Positions 16,955 to 26,085 of a stretch of 64,000 nucleotides of DNA are shown one piece after another. The stretch lies in assembly GCA_947173945.1 (NCBI GenBank), contig CAMWGV010000003.1, forward strand, positions 17,456 through 81,455. Direction: 5' to 3'. The notes under the pieces are model-generated. The model did not search any database. It was not told the DNA's origin and worked only from the letters and a program-made list of their open reading frames with translations. The position numbers and the translations under genes were made by a program. This stretch comes from an uncultured Lachnospiraceae bacterium (GTDB lineage: Bacteria > Bacillota > Clostridia > Lachnospirales > Lachnospiraceae). Numbering within the stretch: the stretch's first letter is position 1; each line of letters opens with the position of its first letter.

Positions 16955-17956
16955 GTGAAAGTTAATGTATATTACGGTGGCAGAGGCTTGCTTGAGGATC
17001 CGACATTGTTCGTTATAGACAAGGTTATACAGGTACTTGAGGAGCTTCGTGTTGAAGTAACCAGATATAATATGTACGAGGATAAAAGTGGTATTGCTAC
17101 GCTTCCTAATACACTTAAGGATTGTGATGGTGTTATACTTGCAGTAAGCCTTGAGTGGTTTGGTATAGGAGGTTATATGCAACAGTTCTTAGATATGTGT
17201 TGGCTTTATGGAGATAAGGAAAAAATTTCCAATCTGTATATGTTGCCTATTGTTATTGCTACGGCATATGGAGAACAGGAAGCAGAGATGTCACTTCGCA
17301 AGGCATGGGATGTTCTTGGCGGTATATCCATGAACGGTCTTGCCTCCTATGTGGACAGCCATGAGGTATTTGAGCGTAATCCGGCATATCTTGCACTTAT
17401 AGAAAAGACGGCGGAAAACCTTTACAGAAGTATTAACAAGAAGGCAGTTAAGCTGCCTACAAGTAATATTGCAGTAAAAAATAATATAATAAAAACGAAC
17501 AATATCAAGCTTACACCTCAGGAGAGCGAGCAGTTATCCAAGTTTGTTGCGGATGACGGCTATGTTAAAAAACAAAAAGAAGATATTGAGGAGCTGGCAG
17601 CAATGTTTAAGCAGATGCTTGGCGGTGAGGGACAGCAGGAACGGGCATATGAAGATGATTTCATAGAAGCATTTCATACCCATTATCATCCGGAAAAGGA
17701 TTTTGCTGCAAAATATGTTATTATAATTTCTGATTTGGGTAAAAATCTTATTATTGATGCAGGAAATGAGCTTTACTGTGAATATGGCGAAATGCAGGAT
17801 TCCGATGTAAAGATGAAGTTAAACAGTGACCTTATGAAGAAAATTCTTGCAGGCAGGCTTACATTCCAAAAGGGCTTTATGTCTGGTGAGATTACAGCAA
17901 AAGGAAACTTTAAGACACTTAGAATGTTAGACCAAATATTTAAATTTGAAAAATAG
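16955..17956 (+). CDS. Flavodoxin-like domain fused to SCP2 sterol-carrier domain
   Basis: About 334 residues. Residues 1-160 look like an NADPH-dependent FMN reductase/flavodoxin fold (YYGGRGL, DCDGVILAVSLEWFGIGGYM, LPIVIATAYGEQEAE). Residues 225-334 look like an SCP2-type lipid-binding domain (KNLIIDAGNELYCEYGEM, LAGRLTFQKGFMSGEITAKG, LRMLDQIFKF). A GTG at 16955 with GAGGTGG 5 bases upstream is preferred to the GTG at 16946. Proposed role: redox chemistry on a hydrophobic ligand, by inference from the fusion. It is directly upstream of dnaX. Confidence 0.75.
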   Translation: MKVNVYYGGRGLLEDPTLFVIDKVIQVLEELRVEVTRYNMYEDKSGIATLPNTLKDCDGVILAVSLEWFGIGGYMQQFLDMCWLYGDKEKISNLYMLPIVIATAYGEQEAEMSLRKAWDVLGGISMNGLASYVDSHEVFERNPAYLALIEKTAENLYRSINKKAVKLPTSNIAVKNNIIKTNNIKLTPQESEQLSKFVADDGYVKKQKEDIEELAAMFKQMLGGEGQQERAYEDDFIEAFHTHYHPEKDFAAKYVIIISDLGKNLIIDAGNELYCEYGEMQDSDVKMKLNSDLMKKILAGRLTFQKGFMSGEITAKGNFKTLRMLDQIFKFEK

Positions 17957-17978
17957 ACGTTGAGAGTGGGGTTGCCAT

Positions 17979-19652
17979 ATGTCTTACATGGCGTTATACA
18001 GAAAGTGGCGTCCTGATGAATTTCAGGAGGTAAAAGGGCAGGAGCATATTGTTACTACCCTGAAAAATCAAATAAAAAATGATAGGATAGGTCATGCATA
18101 TCTTTTTTGTGGGACAAGAGGAACCGGTAAAACGACTGTGGCAAAGCTTATGGCAAAGGCAGTAAACTGTGAGCATCCCGTAGACGGAAGCCCATGTAAT
18201 GAATGTGAGAGCTGCAAAGCCATTTCGGCAGGCAATTCCATGAATGTGATTGAAATTGATGCGGCATCAAATAATGGTGTCGACAATATCAGGCAGATTA
18301 ATGGTGCAGTTCAATATTCACCAACTCAGGGAAAATATCTGGTTTACATTATAGACGAGGTTCATATGCTGTCTAAGGGGGCATTTAATGCTCTTCTTAA
18401 AACTCTTGAAGAACCACCGGAGTATGTAATATTTATTCTGGCAACAACAGAAGCACACATGATTCCGGCTACTATTATGTCGCGGTGTCAGAGGTACGAT
18501 TTTAGAAGAATATCAATTGAGACAATAACCGACAGGTTAACCCAGCTTATAGAACGGGAAAATGTCGAAGCTACCAGAGATGCATTGGAATATGTCGCAA
18601 AGGCGGCAGATGGCTCCATGAGAGATGCGTTAAGTATACTGGATCAGTGTATTGCCTTCAATCTGGGAGAAAAGCTTACCTATGACAAGGTACTTGAGAC
18701 GGTTGGGGCTGTGGATATTGACATATATATAAAGCTTATCAACGCTATTTTAACAGGAGATACACTCACTGCCATAGATATTGTGGATGATGCTGTATGG
18801 AATGGAAAGGATTTGACACAAATTGTAAATGAGTTTACCGGCTTCATAAGAAATATACTTGTTCTTAAGCTGAATCCTAAAATGACTGTGGATGTTACAT
18901 CGGAGAATGTTCCTGTGCTCATAGAGTTAGGCGACAAGCTGTCAGAGGGATATTTGATTAATTATATAAATATACTTCAGGAGGCAGGCACAAAAATAAA
19001 CCGGTCCACAACAAAAAAAATAGTGTTAGAGGTTGCTGTCATAAAAATGATAAAGCCCCAGATGCAGCAGGGATATGATGCGATGATAAAGAGGATTGAG
19101 GAGCTTGAGGAGAAGCTTTCGGCTGTTGAATCAGGAGCGGACAGACAGATTGTGCATGTGACGGAAAATGTGGCAGGGATGGAAAAAACGGTAACAGAGT
19201 ATGCCGTATCAGAATCAACAGATAGTGACGAAGACAGCAAAACGGATTCCGGTGAAGATACACAGAGTCAAAAGGTACTTAAAAACTATCAAGAAAAATA
19301 TAAGGACGCAGATTACAAGGAAATTATGAGAATTGTTTCCGCATGGCGGGATATTAAAACATCGCTTATGAGAATGGAGAGAACATATCTTGATATGGCG
19401 AGTATTGTCCCGGGGGAAACAGCGGGTACAATCGATTTGGTAATTACGGATAGCCCTGAAAATTTTCTCGCCATTCAGTATTTTAAGGAACAGTCAAATT
19501 TAGATGCCCTTGCGGATACTATAGCGGAGTTTACAGAGAGAAATGTTAAGGTTGCTGTGAGGACAATAAAGCAAAAGGATTACCAAAACTCTGATATAAA
19601 AGATTGGGATTTGTCAAAGATACATTTTAATAATATAGAATTTAAATATTAG
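17979..19652 (+). CDS. dnaX: DNA polymerase III subunit gamma/tau
   Basis: 557 residues. Clamp-loader AAA+ ATPase with Walker A (GTRGTGKTTVAKLMAKA), zinc-binding cysteines (CEHPVDGSPCNECESC), Walker B (YIIDEVHML) and the sensor/arginine-finger region (IMSRCQRYDFRR). An acidic linker (about 410-430) separates a C-terminal tau-like domain. It loads the sliding clamp. Followed closely by ybaB and recR, the standard Firmicutes order. Confidence 0.97.
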   Translation: MSYMALYRKWRPDEFQEVKGQEHIVTTLKNQIKNDRIGHAYLFCGTRGTGKTTVAKLMAKAVNCEHPVDGSPCNECESCKAISAGNSMNVIEIDAASNNGVDNIRQINGAVQYSPTQGKYLVYIIDEVHMLSKGAFNALLKTLEEPPEYVIFILATTEAHMIPATIMSRCQRYDFRRISIETITDRLTQLIERENVEATRDALEYVAKAADGSMRDALSILDQCIAFNLGEKLTYDKVLETVGAVDIDIYIKLINAILTGDTLTAIDIVDDAVWNGKDLTQIVNEFTGFIRNILVLKLNPKMTVDVTSENVPVLIELGDKLSEGYLINYINILQEAGTKINRSTTKKIVLEVAVIKMIKPQMQQGYDAMIKRIEELEEKLSAVESGADRQIVHVTENVAGMEKTVTEYAVSESTDSDEDSKTDSGEDTQSQKVLKNYQEKYKDADYKEIMRIVSAWRDIKTSLMRMERTYLDMASIVPGETAGTIDLVITDSPENFLAIQYFKEQSNLDALADTIAEFTERNVKVAVRTIKQKDYQNSDIKDWDLSKIHFNNIEFKY

Positions 19653-19664
19653 GAGGAAAACAAC

Positions 19665-20015
19665 ATGGCAAAAAGAGGAGGGTTTCCCGGAGGAGGCATG
19701 ATGCCGGGAAATATGAACAATCTGATGAAGCAGGCTCAGAAAATGCAGAAGCAGATGGAAGAAACGACAAAAGAGCTGGAGGAAAAGGAATACGAGTCAA
19801 CAGCAGGAGGCGGAGTCGTTAAGGTTAAGATAAATGGAAAGAAAGAAATCACAGAGCTTCACCTTGATGAAGAAGTTGTAGATAAGGACGATATAGAAAT
19901 GCTGGAAGACCTTGTTATGGCAGCGGTAAATGAAGCAATAAGGATGCAGAGTGAAGATGAAAAGGCTCAAATGGGCAAAATAACCGGCGGTATAGGCGGA
20001 GGATTTCCTTTCTGA
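19665..20015 (+). CDS. YbaB/EbfC nucleoid-associated protein
   Basis: 116 residues: Gly/Met-rich N-terminus, a helical [20 protein letters not shown] segment, and the [20 protein letters not shown] core of the family. Dimeric DNA-binding protein encoded between dnaX and recR in most bacteria. AGGAGG ribosome site; the stop overlaps the recR start by one base. Confidence 0.95.
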   Translation: MAKRGGFPGGGMMPGNMNNLMKQAQKMQKQMEETTKELEEKEYESTAGGGVVKVKINGKKEITELHLDEEVVDKDDIEMLEDLVMAAVNEAIRMQSEDEKAQMGKITGGIGGGFPF

Positions 20016-20614
20016 TGGATGTATATGGAGGACAGGTTAATAAGCTGATATCCGAATTGTCGGGATTGCCCGGTATAGGAGGAAAAACAGCGCAAAGGCT
20101 TGCATTTTACATTATAAATATGCCGGAAGACAGAGCCAGAAATCTGGCGCATGCAATTGTAGATGCAAAAACAAACATTAAATATTGTAAAACATGTTAT
20201 ACTATAACAGATAGGGAAGAATGCCCGATATGTGCGTCTGAAAAGAGGAATCATAAACTCATTATGGTTGTAGAGTCTCCAAGAGACTTAGCAGCATATG
20301 AGAGAACTGCCCGTTATGACGGGGTATATCACGTTCTGCATGGTGTTATTAATCCGGCGCTTGGAATAGGTGTGGGAGATATAAGACTTAAGGAGCTTAT
20401 AGTGAGACTTGAGCAGCAGGATGTTGAGGAGTTGATTATAGCTACAAATTCCAGTGTTGAGGGCGAGGCAACAGCTATGTACATATCCAAGCTTATAAAA
20501 CCTTCGGGTATAAAAACCACAAGAATAGCAAGTGGTGTTCCGGTGGGAGGAGATTTGGAATGTATTGATGAGGTGACGCTTCTTCGTGCATTGGAAGGAA
20601 GAATAACTATATAG
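20015..20614 (+). CDS. recR: Recombination protein RecR
   Basis: 199 residues. N-terminal helix-hairpin-helix (LPGIGGKTAQRLAFYI), zinc finger (CKTCYTITDREECPIC), TOPRIM domain (MVVESPRDLAAYE) and C-terminal Walker-like GVPVGGDLECIDEVTL. With RecO and RecF it loads RecA onto gapped DNA. Confidence 0.97.
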   Translation: MDVYGGQVNKLISELSGLPGIGGKTAQRLAFYIINMPEDRARNLAHAIVDAKTNIKYCKTCYTITDREECPICASEKRNHKLIMVVESPRDLAAYERTARYDGVYHVLHGVINPALGIGVGDIRLKELIVRLEQQDVEELIIATNSSVEGEATAMYISKLIKPSGIKTTRIASGVPVGGDLECIDEVTLLRALEGRITI

Positions 20615-20653
20615 TCTTGGCATTTAAGGTCAAAAGAAAGTGAGGTATGTACT

Positions 20654-21733
20654 ATGAAGAGAATTGGTATGTTGACGAGCGGTGGAGATTGTCAGGCACT
20701 TAATGCAACTATGCGTGGAGTTGTTAAAGGTCTTTACGGATGCTTTAAGGAAGTTGAAGTGTATGGTTTCCTTGAAGGGTACAAGGGCCTTATGTACGGA
20801 AATTACAAGAAACTTTCAGCTGAGGACTTTTCAGGAATATTGACAAAAGGTGGTACGATTCTTGGAAGCTCAAGACAGCCATTTAAGATGATGAATGTTC
20901 CTACAGAGGATGGTCTTGACAAGGTTAAGGCAATGAAAGAAACTTACAAGAAGCTCAAGCTTGATTGTCTTGTTGTATTAGGTGGAAACGGTTCACAGAA
21001 AACGGCAAACCTTCTGAGTGAGGAGGGCTTGAATGTAGTAGGTCTTCCAAAAACAATAGACAATGATATATGGGGAACCGATATGACATTTGGTTTCCAA
21101 AGTGCAGTTGATATTGCAACACAGGCAATTGATTGTATTCATACAACAGCAGCATCACATAACAGAATATTTATCATTGAGGTTATGGGACATAAGGTTG
21201 GATGGATTACGCTTCACGCAGGCATTGCTTCAGGTGCAGATGTAATACTGATTCCTGAGATACCATACGATATCAAGAAGGTGTGTAAGGCACTTGATAA
21301 GCGTTCAAAAGCAGGAAAAGGATTTTCGATTCTTGCAGTGGCAGAGGGAGCAATATCCAAGGATGTTGCCAGCCTTTCAAAGAAAGAAAGAAAAGCGGCT
21401 ATCGCAGCGGCAGCAGAAAAATATCCGTCAGTTGCATACCAGATTGCTGACCAGATAAAGGAATACAGTGGTGCAGATATAAGAGTAACAGTACCGGGTC
21501 ATACCCAAAGAGGCGGAAGCCCTGTTCCTTATGATAGAGTTATTTCAAGCCGTTTTGGTGCAAAGGCGGCAGAGCTTATACGGGATGAGGATTACGGAAA
21601 GCTTGTTGTAATGAGAAATAATGAGGTTGATGCAATACCTCTTTCAGAGTCAGCAGGAAAACTGAAATATGTTTCACCGGAAGACAGCATTGTGAAAAAT
21701 GCAAAGATGCTGGGTATCTCATTTGGAGACTAA
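20654..21733 (+). CDS. 6-phosphofructokinase, mixed-signature type
   Basis: 359 residues; PFK-A superfamily, phosphorylating fructose 6-phosphate in glycolysis. The nucleotide-site loop reads VLGGNGSQ (Asn112-Gly113). The glycine at the second position is typical of ATP-dependent enzymes, but PKTIDND (Lys133), where classical ATP-PFK has PGTIDND, is typical of pyrophosphate and group III enzymes. Asp136 is the catalytic base. The Asn where E. coli has Asp is unusual. ATP use is likelier than PPi, but this needs assay. Standalone gene followed by a terminator. Confidence 0.92.
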   Translation: MKRIGMLTSGGDCQALNATMRGVVKGLYGCFKEVEVYGFLEGYKGLMYGNYKKLSAEDFSGILTKGGTILGSSRQPFKMMNVPTEDGLDKVKAMKETYKKLKLDCLVVLGGNGSQKTANLLSEEGLNVVGLPKTIDNDIWGTDMTFGFQSAVDIATQAIDCIHTTAASHNRIFIIEVMGHKVGWITLHAGIASGADVILIPEIPYDIKKVCKALDKRSKAGKGFSILAVAEGAISKDVASLSKKERKAAIAAAAEKYPSVAYQIADQIKEYSGADIRVTVPGHTQRGGSPVPYDRVISSRFGAKAAELIRDEDYGKLVVMRNNEVDAIPLSESAGKLKYVSPEDSIVKNAKMLGISFGD

Positions 21734-21783
21734 AATGCCTCACATAACATCATATATCAGCATATACTAAGGTAAAACAAAAG

Positions 21784-21822
21784 CAATCGGAAGACTGACA
21801 TAAGTTTTCCGATTGTATTTTT
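21784..21822 (+). terminator. Terminator after phosphofructokinase
   Basis: CAATCGGAA (21784-21792) pairs with TTCCGATTG (21807-21815); TATTTTT follows. It lies immediately before the next gene's ribosome site. Confidence 0.85.
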
Positions 21823-21831
21823 GAGGTATAT

Positions 21832-22173
21832 ATGGATAATATGTTTAGTGAAAGAATGGGTATTTTAAGACTCCAGGCTGTGGACGAAAGAGAACTGGAG
21901 GAGGATAGAGAGTACCTGCTTCAGATGTATCCTGCCAAAGCAAGAATTATTATGGTTATGGTACAGGATGAATGCGACAGAATGGAATATGAGGGGAGTC
22001 CTATGCTTATGACTTACCCTGACAAGGAAACTATGCTTGGCATAGCGAGAAAAATATATAATAAAGTCAGTTATGAGGAAAATCCTGAGCTTAGATATTT
22101 GATAGAAGTTCTTGTATGTAATGAATATCAGGTCAGGAGAAGCAGATATAAAAGAAGGAGACATTTCTTTTAG
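21832..22173 (+). CDS. Hypothetical protein, 113 aa
   Basis: Not recognised. Highly charged and helical (REYLLQMYPAKARIIMVMVQ) with a strongly basic end (RRSRYKRRRHFF). A GAGG site precedes ATG 21832. Ends 3 bases before the 847-residue membrane protein, suggesting the pair is co-expressed. Confidence 0.65.
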   Translation: MDNMFSERMGILRLQAVDERELEEDREYLLQMYPAKARIIMVMVQDECDRMEYEGSPMLMTYPDKETMLGIARKIYNKVSYEENPELRYLIEVLVCNEYQVRRSRYKRRRHFF

Positions 22174-22176
22174 CGT

Positions 22177-24720
22177 ATGAAGAATATTATTTTAAAGGTC
22201 ATTGTTTTTATAATTGTGTTTACTGGGACGGCCTTTTTAGTAAATAAAATAAATAACAGAAATTTTGATAAAGCAACAAGGGAGATGGATGAAGCAACTC
22301 TGCCATTGGTATATTGCGAATTTGAAGGAGAAACGTTAAACAGACTTTACGGATACACGCAGATTATGTCAACCTCACTTATGAGAAATGCAATCGTTCC
22401 GTTGAATGAGGGATATGGCGTAGATTTACTTGTGGATGATGAGTATGGATATGGAACGAAATACTCATATGAATTGAGAACGATTGCAGGAGATTCTCTT
22501 GTTGAGGATGGAGAACTTGAATCAAAAGGAACAGATGGTTATAGGCAGCAGTTTTTTGTCCGTTTCCGTATGGATATGAAGCCTAACAGAGAATATGTGC
22601 TGGTTTTTATTATAGAGAATCAACATGGAGAACAGGCAAGATATTACATGAGGGTTGTTAATATTGAAGAGCAGTATACAAAGCAATTTCTTGATTTTGC
22701 AAAACAATTTCACGAAACCTCATTTGAAAAAAAGGTTCATGAAACTGAGGGGAATTTTGTATATGACAGGCTGAGAACGACGGGTGAGGGTACAGATTAT
22801 AATTTATCCCATGTAAGTCTTAAATCAAATTATGATATGGTCAGTTGGGGGAATTTAGAGCCGGTTGTTGTTTCGGCAATAGTGCCAACTGTAACTGAGC
22901 TTGACAAGGAATATGGCATAGTAAATTATTCTTATGTGATACAATCTGTTCAGGACAGTGTTATCCATTATTATAACGTTGATGAATATTACAGTGTTCT
23001 ATATGATGATTATACAAAAGATATACAGCTTTTAGGGTTTGACCGGTATATGGAAAGTATTTTTGACTCTGACTATATAAGCAAGAGCAGAAACAGCATT
23101 TCTATGGGAATAGCAGGTGGTGTGACGGAATATTTATCTGCGGACGAAAACAAAAAGCTTGCGTTTGTTAAAGAGGGTCAGCTATGGCTTTATGACTATA
23201 ATAGTCAGATGCTTGTAAGTGTGTTCCGGTTTACACAGGGAAATTATTCCGATGCAAGGAATATTAACACAAACATGGATATAAATATAGCCGGAATGGA
23301 TGATGATGGCAACATTTATTTTGTTGTATATGGATATATGAGCAGAGGAGACCATCAGGGCAAAAATGGCGTTTCGCTATATTACTACACAGCAAAAGAC
23401 GCACAAGTGCAGGAAAAAATATTTATTGAGTGTGATGAACCGTTTGACGTCATGGAACAGGAAATAGGAAGATTTACCTACTATGATGACAAGGGACATT
23501 TTTACTATTTGTTGGATGGTTCAGTATATGAGATAAACTTAAATGAGATGACACAGGATTTGCTTGTGTCTGGTTTGTCATCCGACAAAATAATGGTCTC
23601 ATCAAACCGAAAAATAATAGCCTACCCAAATACAGATGATGATAGAGAGGTCACAAGTATAATAATTGATAATTTTGAAACCGGACAAGTCTATGAGGAG
23701 ACATGTGGTGCAAATGATAGAATGTCTGCTTTAGGGTTTGTCGGAAATGACCTTATATACGGAGTTGCAAACAAGTCAGATATTCTTGTTTCCTCATATG
23801 GTGAGGCAATACTTCCATTGAAAAAACTATATGTTGTAGAGCCGGGAGGAAAGGTAATCAAGGAGTATTCAAAGAATGATATGTATATCATGGATGCTCA
23901 GGTCCAAGCCGAAAAAGTATATTTACAAAGAGCATATAAACAAAATAACTTTTTTGAGACTACAGAGCCGGATACGATTTCTTACAAAACAGATGAAAAT
24001 GAGGAAAATATAAATCAGAGCTATTATTATGATAATTATGCAATGAATATGCGTGACCTTGTCTTTCCGTCAGATATGTATATAGGAGAGTCGGCAAGAC
24101 TGGTTATGACCAAAAATCAGGATGCTGAGGAATATAAGGAGATTTCCATAAAGACCGGTACAAGGGAAGGCCTGTATTATGTGTTTAATAATGGTGGTTA
24201 TTCAGGGGCATACAGAAGTGCAGGAAAGGCTATCGTGAGCGTGGCACAGAACAGCTCCGGTCTTGTGGTTGATGAAAATGGTAATACCGTTTACCGTGCA
24301 CTGGCGGCTACGAGCTACAATACTGTGGCAGATGCTATTGACGAATATCCTTGCAGTGCAGTTAAGGATACATGGATGACCTGTGCTTATATGTGCATAG
24401 AATATCTGGATAGTGATGTGGAATATAAGGATGTTATGCAGTATGATAGCTGGGAGGATGCGTTTGAACAGCTTACAAATGGTGTGGGAATCAATATTTC
24501 GGGAATCGATTTGCAGACTGCACTGTACTTCCTTGATCGTGATGTGCCGTTTGCAGCATGTATTGATGATGGTAGATATGTCCTTGTAATCAGTTACAAC
24601 TCCACCCATATAAGATACTATGATCCTATTTTGGGTGAAGAAGTAAGAGTTACAAGAGAGAGATTTGAAAATATGTTGAGTATGCAGGGCAATACAATGT
24701 ATACCTACACGTCCCAGTAG
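22177..24720 (+). CDS. Large membrane-anchored extracytoplasmic protein with C39-like end
   Basis: 847 residues, unknown function. One N-terminal signal anchor (IILKVIVFIIVFTGTAFLV) and a long extracytoplasmic region rich in Tyr and Asp with repeated beta-strand patterns (about 320-600, possibly propeller-like). The last 120 residues resemble the papain-like C39 fold: a candidate Cys in DTWMTCAYMCIEYL, then DGRYVLVISYN and YYDPILGE. The usual His before the strand (GHYV) is Arg here, so catalysis is doubtful. It converges on lysA with a 16-base overlap. Confidence 0.65.
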   Translation: MKNIILKVIVFIIVFTGTAFLVNKINNRNFDKATREMDEATLPLVYCEFEGETLNRLYGYTQIMSTSLMRNAIVPLNEGYGVDLLVDDEYGYGTKYSYELRTIAGDSLVEDGELESKGTDGYRQQFFVRFRMDMKPNREYVLVFIIENQHGEQARYYMRVVNIEEQYTKQFLDFAKQFHETSFEKKVHETEGNFVYDRLRTTGEGTDYNLSHVSLKSNYDMVSWGNLEPVVVSAIVPTVTELDKEYGIVNYSYVIQSVQDSVIHYYNVDEYYSVLYDDYTKDIQLLGFDRYMESIFDSDYISKSRNSISMGIAGGVTEYLSADENKKLAFVKEGQLWLYDYNSQMLVSVFRFTQGNYSDARNINTNMDINIAGMDDDGNIYFVVYGYMSRGDHQGKNGVSLYYYTAKDAQVQEKIFIECDEPFDVMEQEIGRFTYYDDKGHFYYLLDGSVYEINLNEMTQDLLVSGLSSDKIMVSSNRKIIAYPNTDDDREVTSIIIDNFETGQVYEETCGANDRMSALGFVGNDLIYGVANKSDILVSSYGEAILPLKKLYVVEPGGKVIKEYSKNDMYIMDAQVQAEKVYLQRAYKQNNFFETTEPDTISYKTDENEENINQSYYYDNYAMNMRDLVFPSDMYIGESARLVMTKNQDAEEYKEISIKTGTREGLYYVFNNGGYSGAYRSAGKAIVSVAQNSSGLVVDENGNTVYRALAATSYNTVADAIDEYPCSAVKDTWMTCAYMCIEYLDSDVEYKDVMQYDSWEDAFEQLTNGVGINISGIDLQTALYFLDRDVPFAACIDDGRYVLVISYNSTHIRYYDPILGEEVRVTRERFENMLSMQGNTMYTYTSQ

Positions 24721-25955
24721 CCATCAAGAGTTGCAAAATAATCTTCCGGTGTCTCGGCACGTCTTATCTGCTTGACAGAGCCATCCTCACAAAGGAGAAG
24801 CTCGGCAGATTTGAGCTTACCGTTGTAGTTATAACCCATTGCAAAGCCATGTGCACCTGTATCATGTATGACAAGATAATCTCCTATATCGATTTTAGGG
24901 AGTAATCTGTCAATTGCAAATTTATCATTGTTTTCACAAAGTGAGCCTGTGATATCATATTTGAAGTCGCAAGGCTCATTTTCTTTGCCCAGAACAGTGA
25001 TATGATGGTAGGCTCCATACATTGCAGGACGCATAAGGTTAACGGCACATGCGTCAACACCTATATATTCCTTGTGGGTGTGCTTTTCGTGAATTGCTTT
25101 TGTTACAAGGTGACCATAAGGTGCAAGCATAAATCTTCCAAGCTCGGTATATATGCTTACATTGCCTAAGCCTGCAGGAACAAGAACTTCATCATATACC
25201 TTGTGAACCCCCTCGCCTATGGCAAGGATATCGTTTGGCTCCTTGTCCGGAGTGTATGGAATACCGACTCCACCGGAGAGATTAATAAAGCTGATTTCGA
25301 TGCCTGTTCTCTCCTTGACCTCAACAGCGGTTTCAAAAAGAATTTTAGCAAGCGTAGGATAATATTCGTTTGTTACAGTGTTGCTTGCAAGAAACGAGTG
25401 GAGTCCAAACTTCTTTGCACCAAGCTCCTTAAGGTCCAGATATGCCTGTATAAGCTGTTCCTTTGTCATTCCGTACTTGGCATCTCCGGGATTGTCCATA
25501 ATGGTTGTGGAAATTGAAAATGTTCCTCCCGGATTATAGCGGCAGCTTATTGTTTCAGGTATACCACATGTATCTTTCAAAAATTGTACATGAGTGTAGT
25601 CGTCAAGGTTAATGGTTGCACCAAGCTTTGATGCAAGCTCGAATTCCTGAACTGGCGTATCGTTTGAAGAAAACATAATATCGGAACCGGTTATTCCGAC
25701 TTTGTCCGACATAAGTAATTCTGTGTATGATGAACAGTCTGCACCGCAGCCTTCCGATTTTAATATACGGAGAATGGTAGGATTCGGGGTTGCTTTAACG
25801 GCAAAAAATTCTTTGTAGCCCGGATTCCATGAAAATGCCTGCTTAAGCCTGCGTGCATTTTCTCTAATAGCCTTCTCATCATATATATGAAATGGTGTAG
25901 GGTAATTCTTAACGATTTCCTCTGTCTGCTCTTTTGAAATAAATGGCTTTTTCAT
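24705..25955 (-). CDS. lysA: Diaminopimelate decarboxylase-type PLP enzyme
   Basis: 416 residues. Fold-type III decarboxylase with the PLP lysine in FFAVKATPNP, a glycine-rich phosphate loop (INLSGGVGIPY), RPAMYGAYHHI, and the active-site cysteine in GSLCENNDKFA. Converts meso-diaminopimelate to lysine in the standard family. The CEN variant differs from the usual CES/CET, so another basic amino acid is possible. ATG 25955 is chosen for the GGAGG 6-7 bases upstream; the frame extends to 25976. Lysine is also fed by lysC at 56056. Confidence 0.82.
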   Translation of the reverse strand: MKKPFISKEQTEEIVKNYPTPFHIYDEKAIRENARRLKQAFSWNPGYKEFFAVKATPNPTILRILKSEGCGADCSSYTELLMSDKVGITGSDIMFSSNDTPVQEFELASKLGATINLDDYTHVQFLKDTCGIPETISCRYNPGGTFSISTTIMDNPGDAKYGMTKEQLIQAYLDLKELGAKKFGLHSFLASNTVTNEYYPTLAKILFETAVEVKERTGIEISFINLSGGVGIPYTPDKEPNDILAIGEGVHKVYDEVLVPAGLGNVSIYTELGRFMLAPYGHLVTKAIHEKHTHKEYIGVDACAVNLMRPAMYGAYHHITVLGKENEPCDFKYDITGSLCENNDKFAIDRLLPKIDIGDYLVIHDTGAHGFAMGYNYNGKLKSAELLLCEDGSVKQIRRAETPEDYFATLDGYWDV

Positions 25956-25984
25956 AATGTACCTCCTATAGTGCATAATAACTT

Positions 25985-26013
25985 AATATAGAATCAAAAT
26001 ATAAATTTGTCAA
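25985..26013 (-). promoter_or_regulatory. Predicted promoter of the LysA-type gene
   Basis: On the minus strand, TTGACA (26013-26008) and TATATT (25990-25985) with a 17-base spacer, a near-consensus sigma-A promoter. Its -35 box directly abuts the -35 box of the divergent promoter at 26014. Confidence 0.8.
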
Positions 26014-26042
26014 TTGAAAACGCTATATAATGATGTTATAAT
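26014..26042 (+). promoter_or_regulatory. Predicted promoter of the DUF624 gene
   Basis: TTGAAA (26014-26019) and TATAAT (26037-26042) with a 17-base spacer, divergent from and back to back with the lysA promoter. Confidence 0.75.
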
Positions 26043-26085
26043 CCTTTGAGTGAACTTATACTATATGGAAAATGGGAGATTATTG

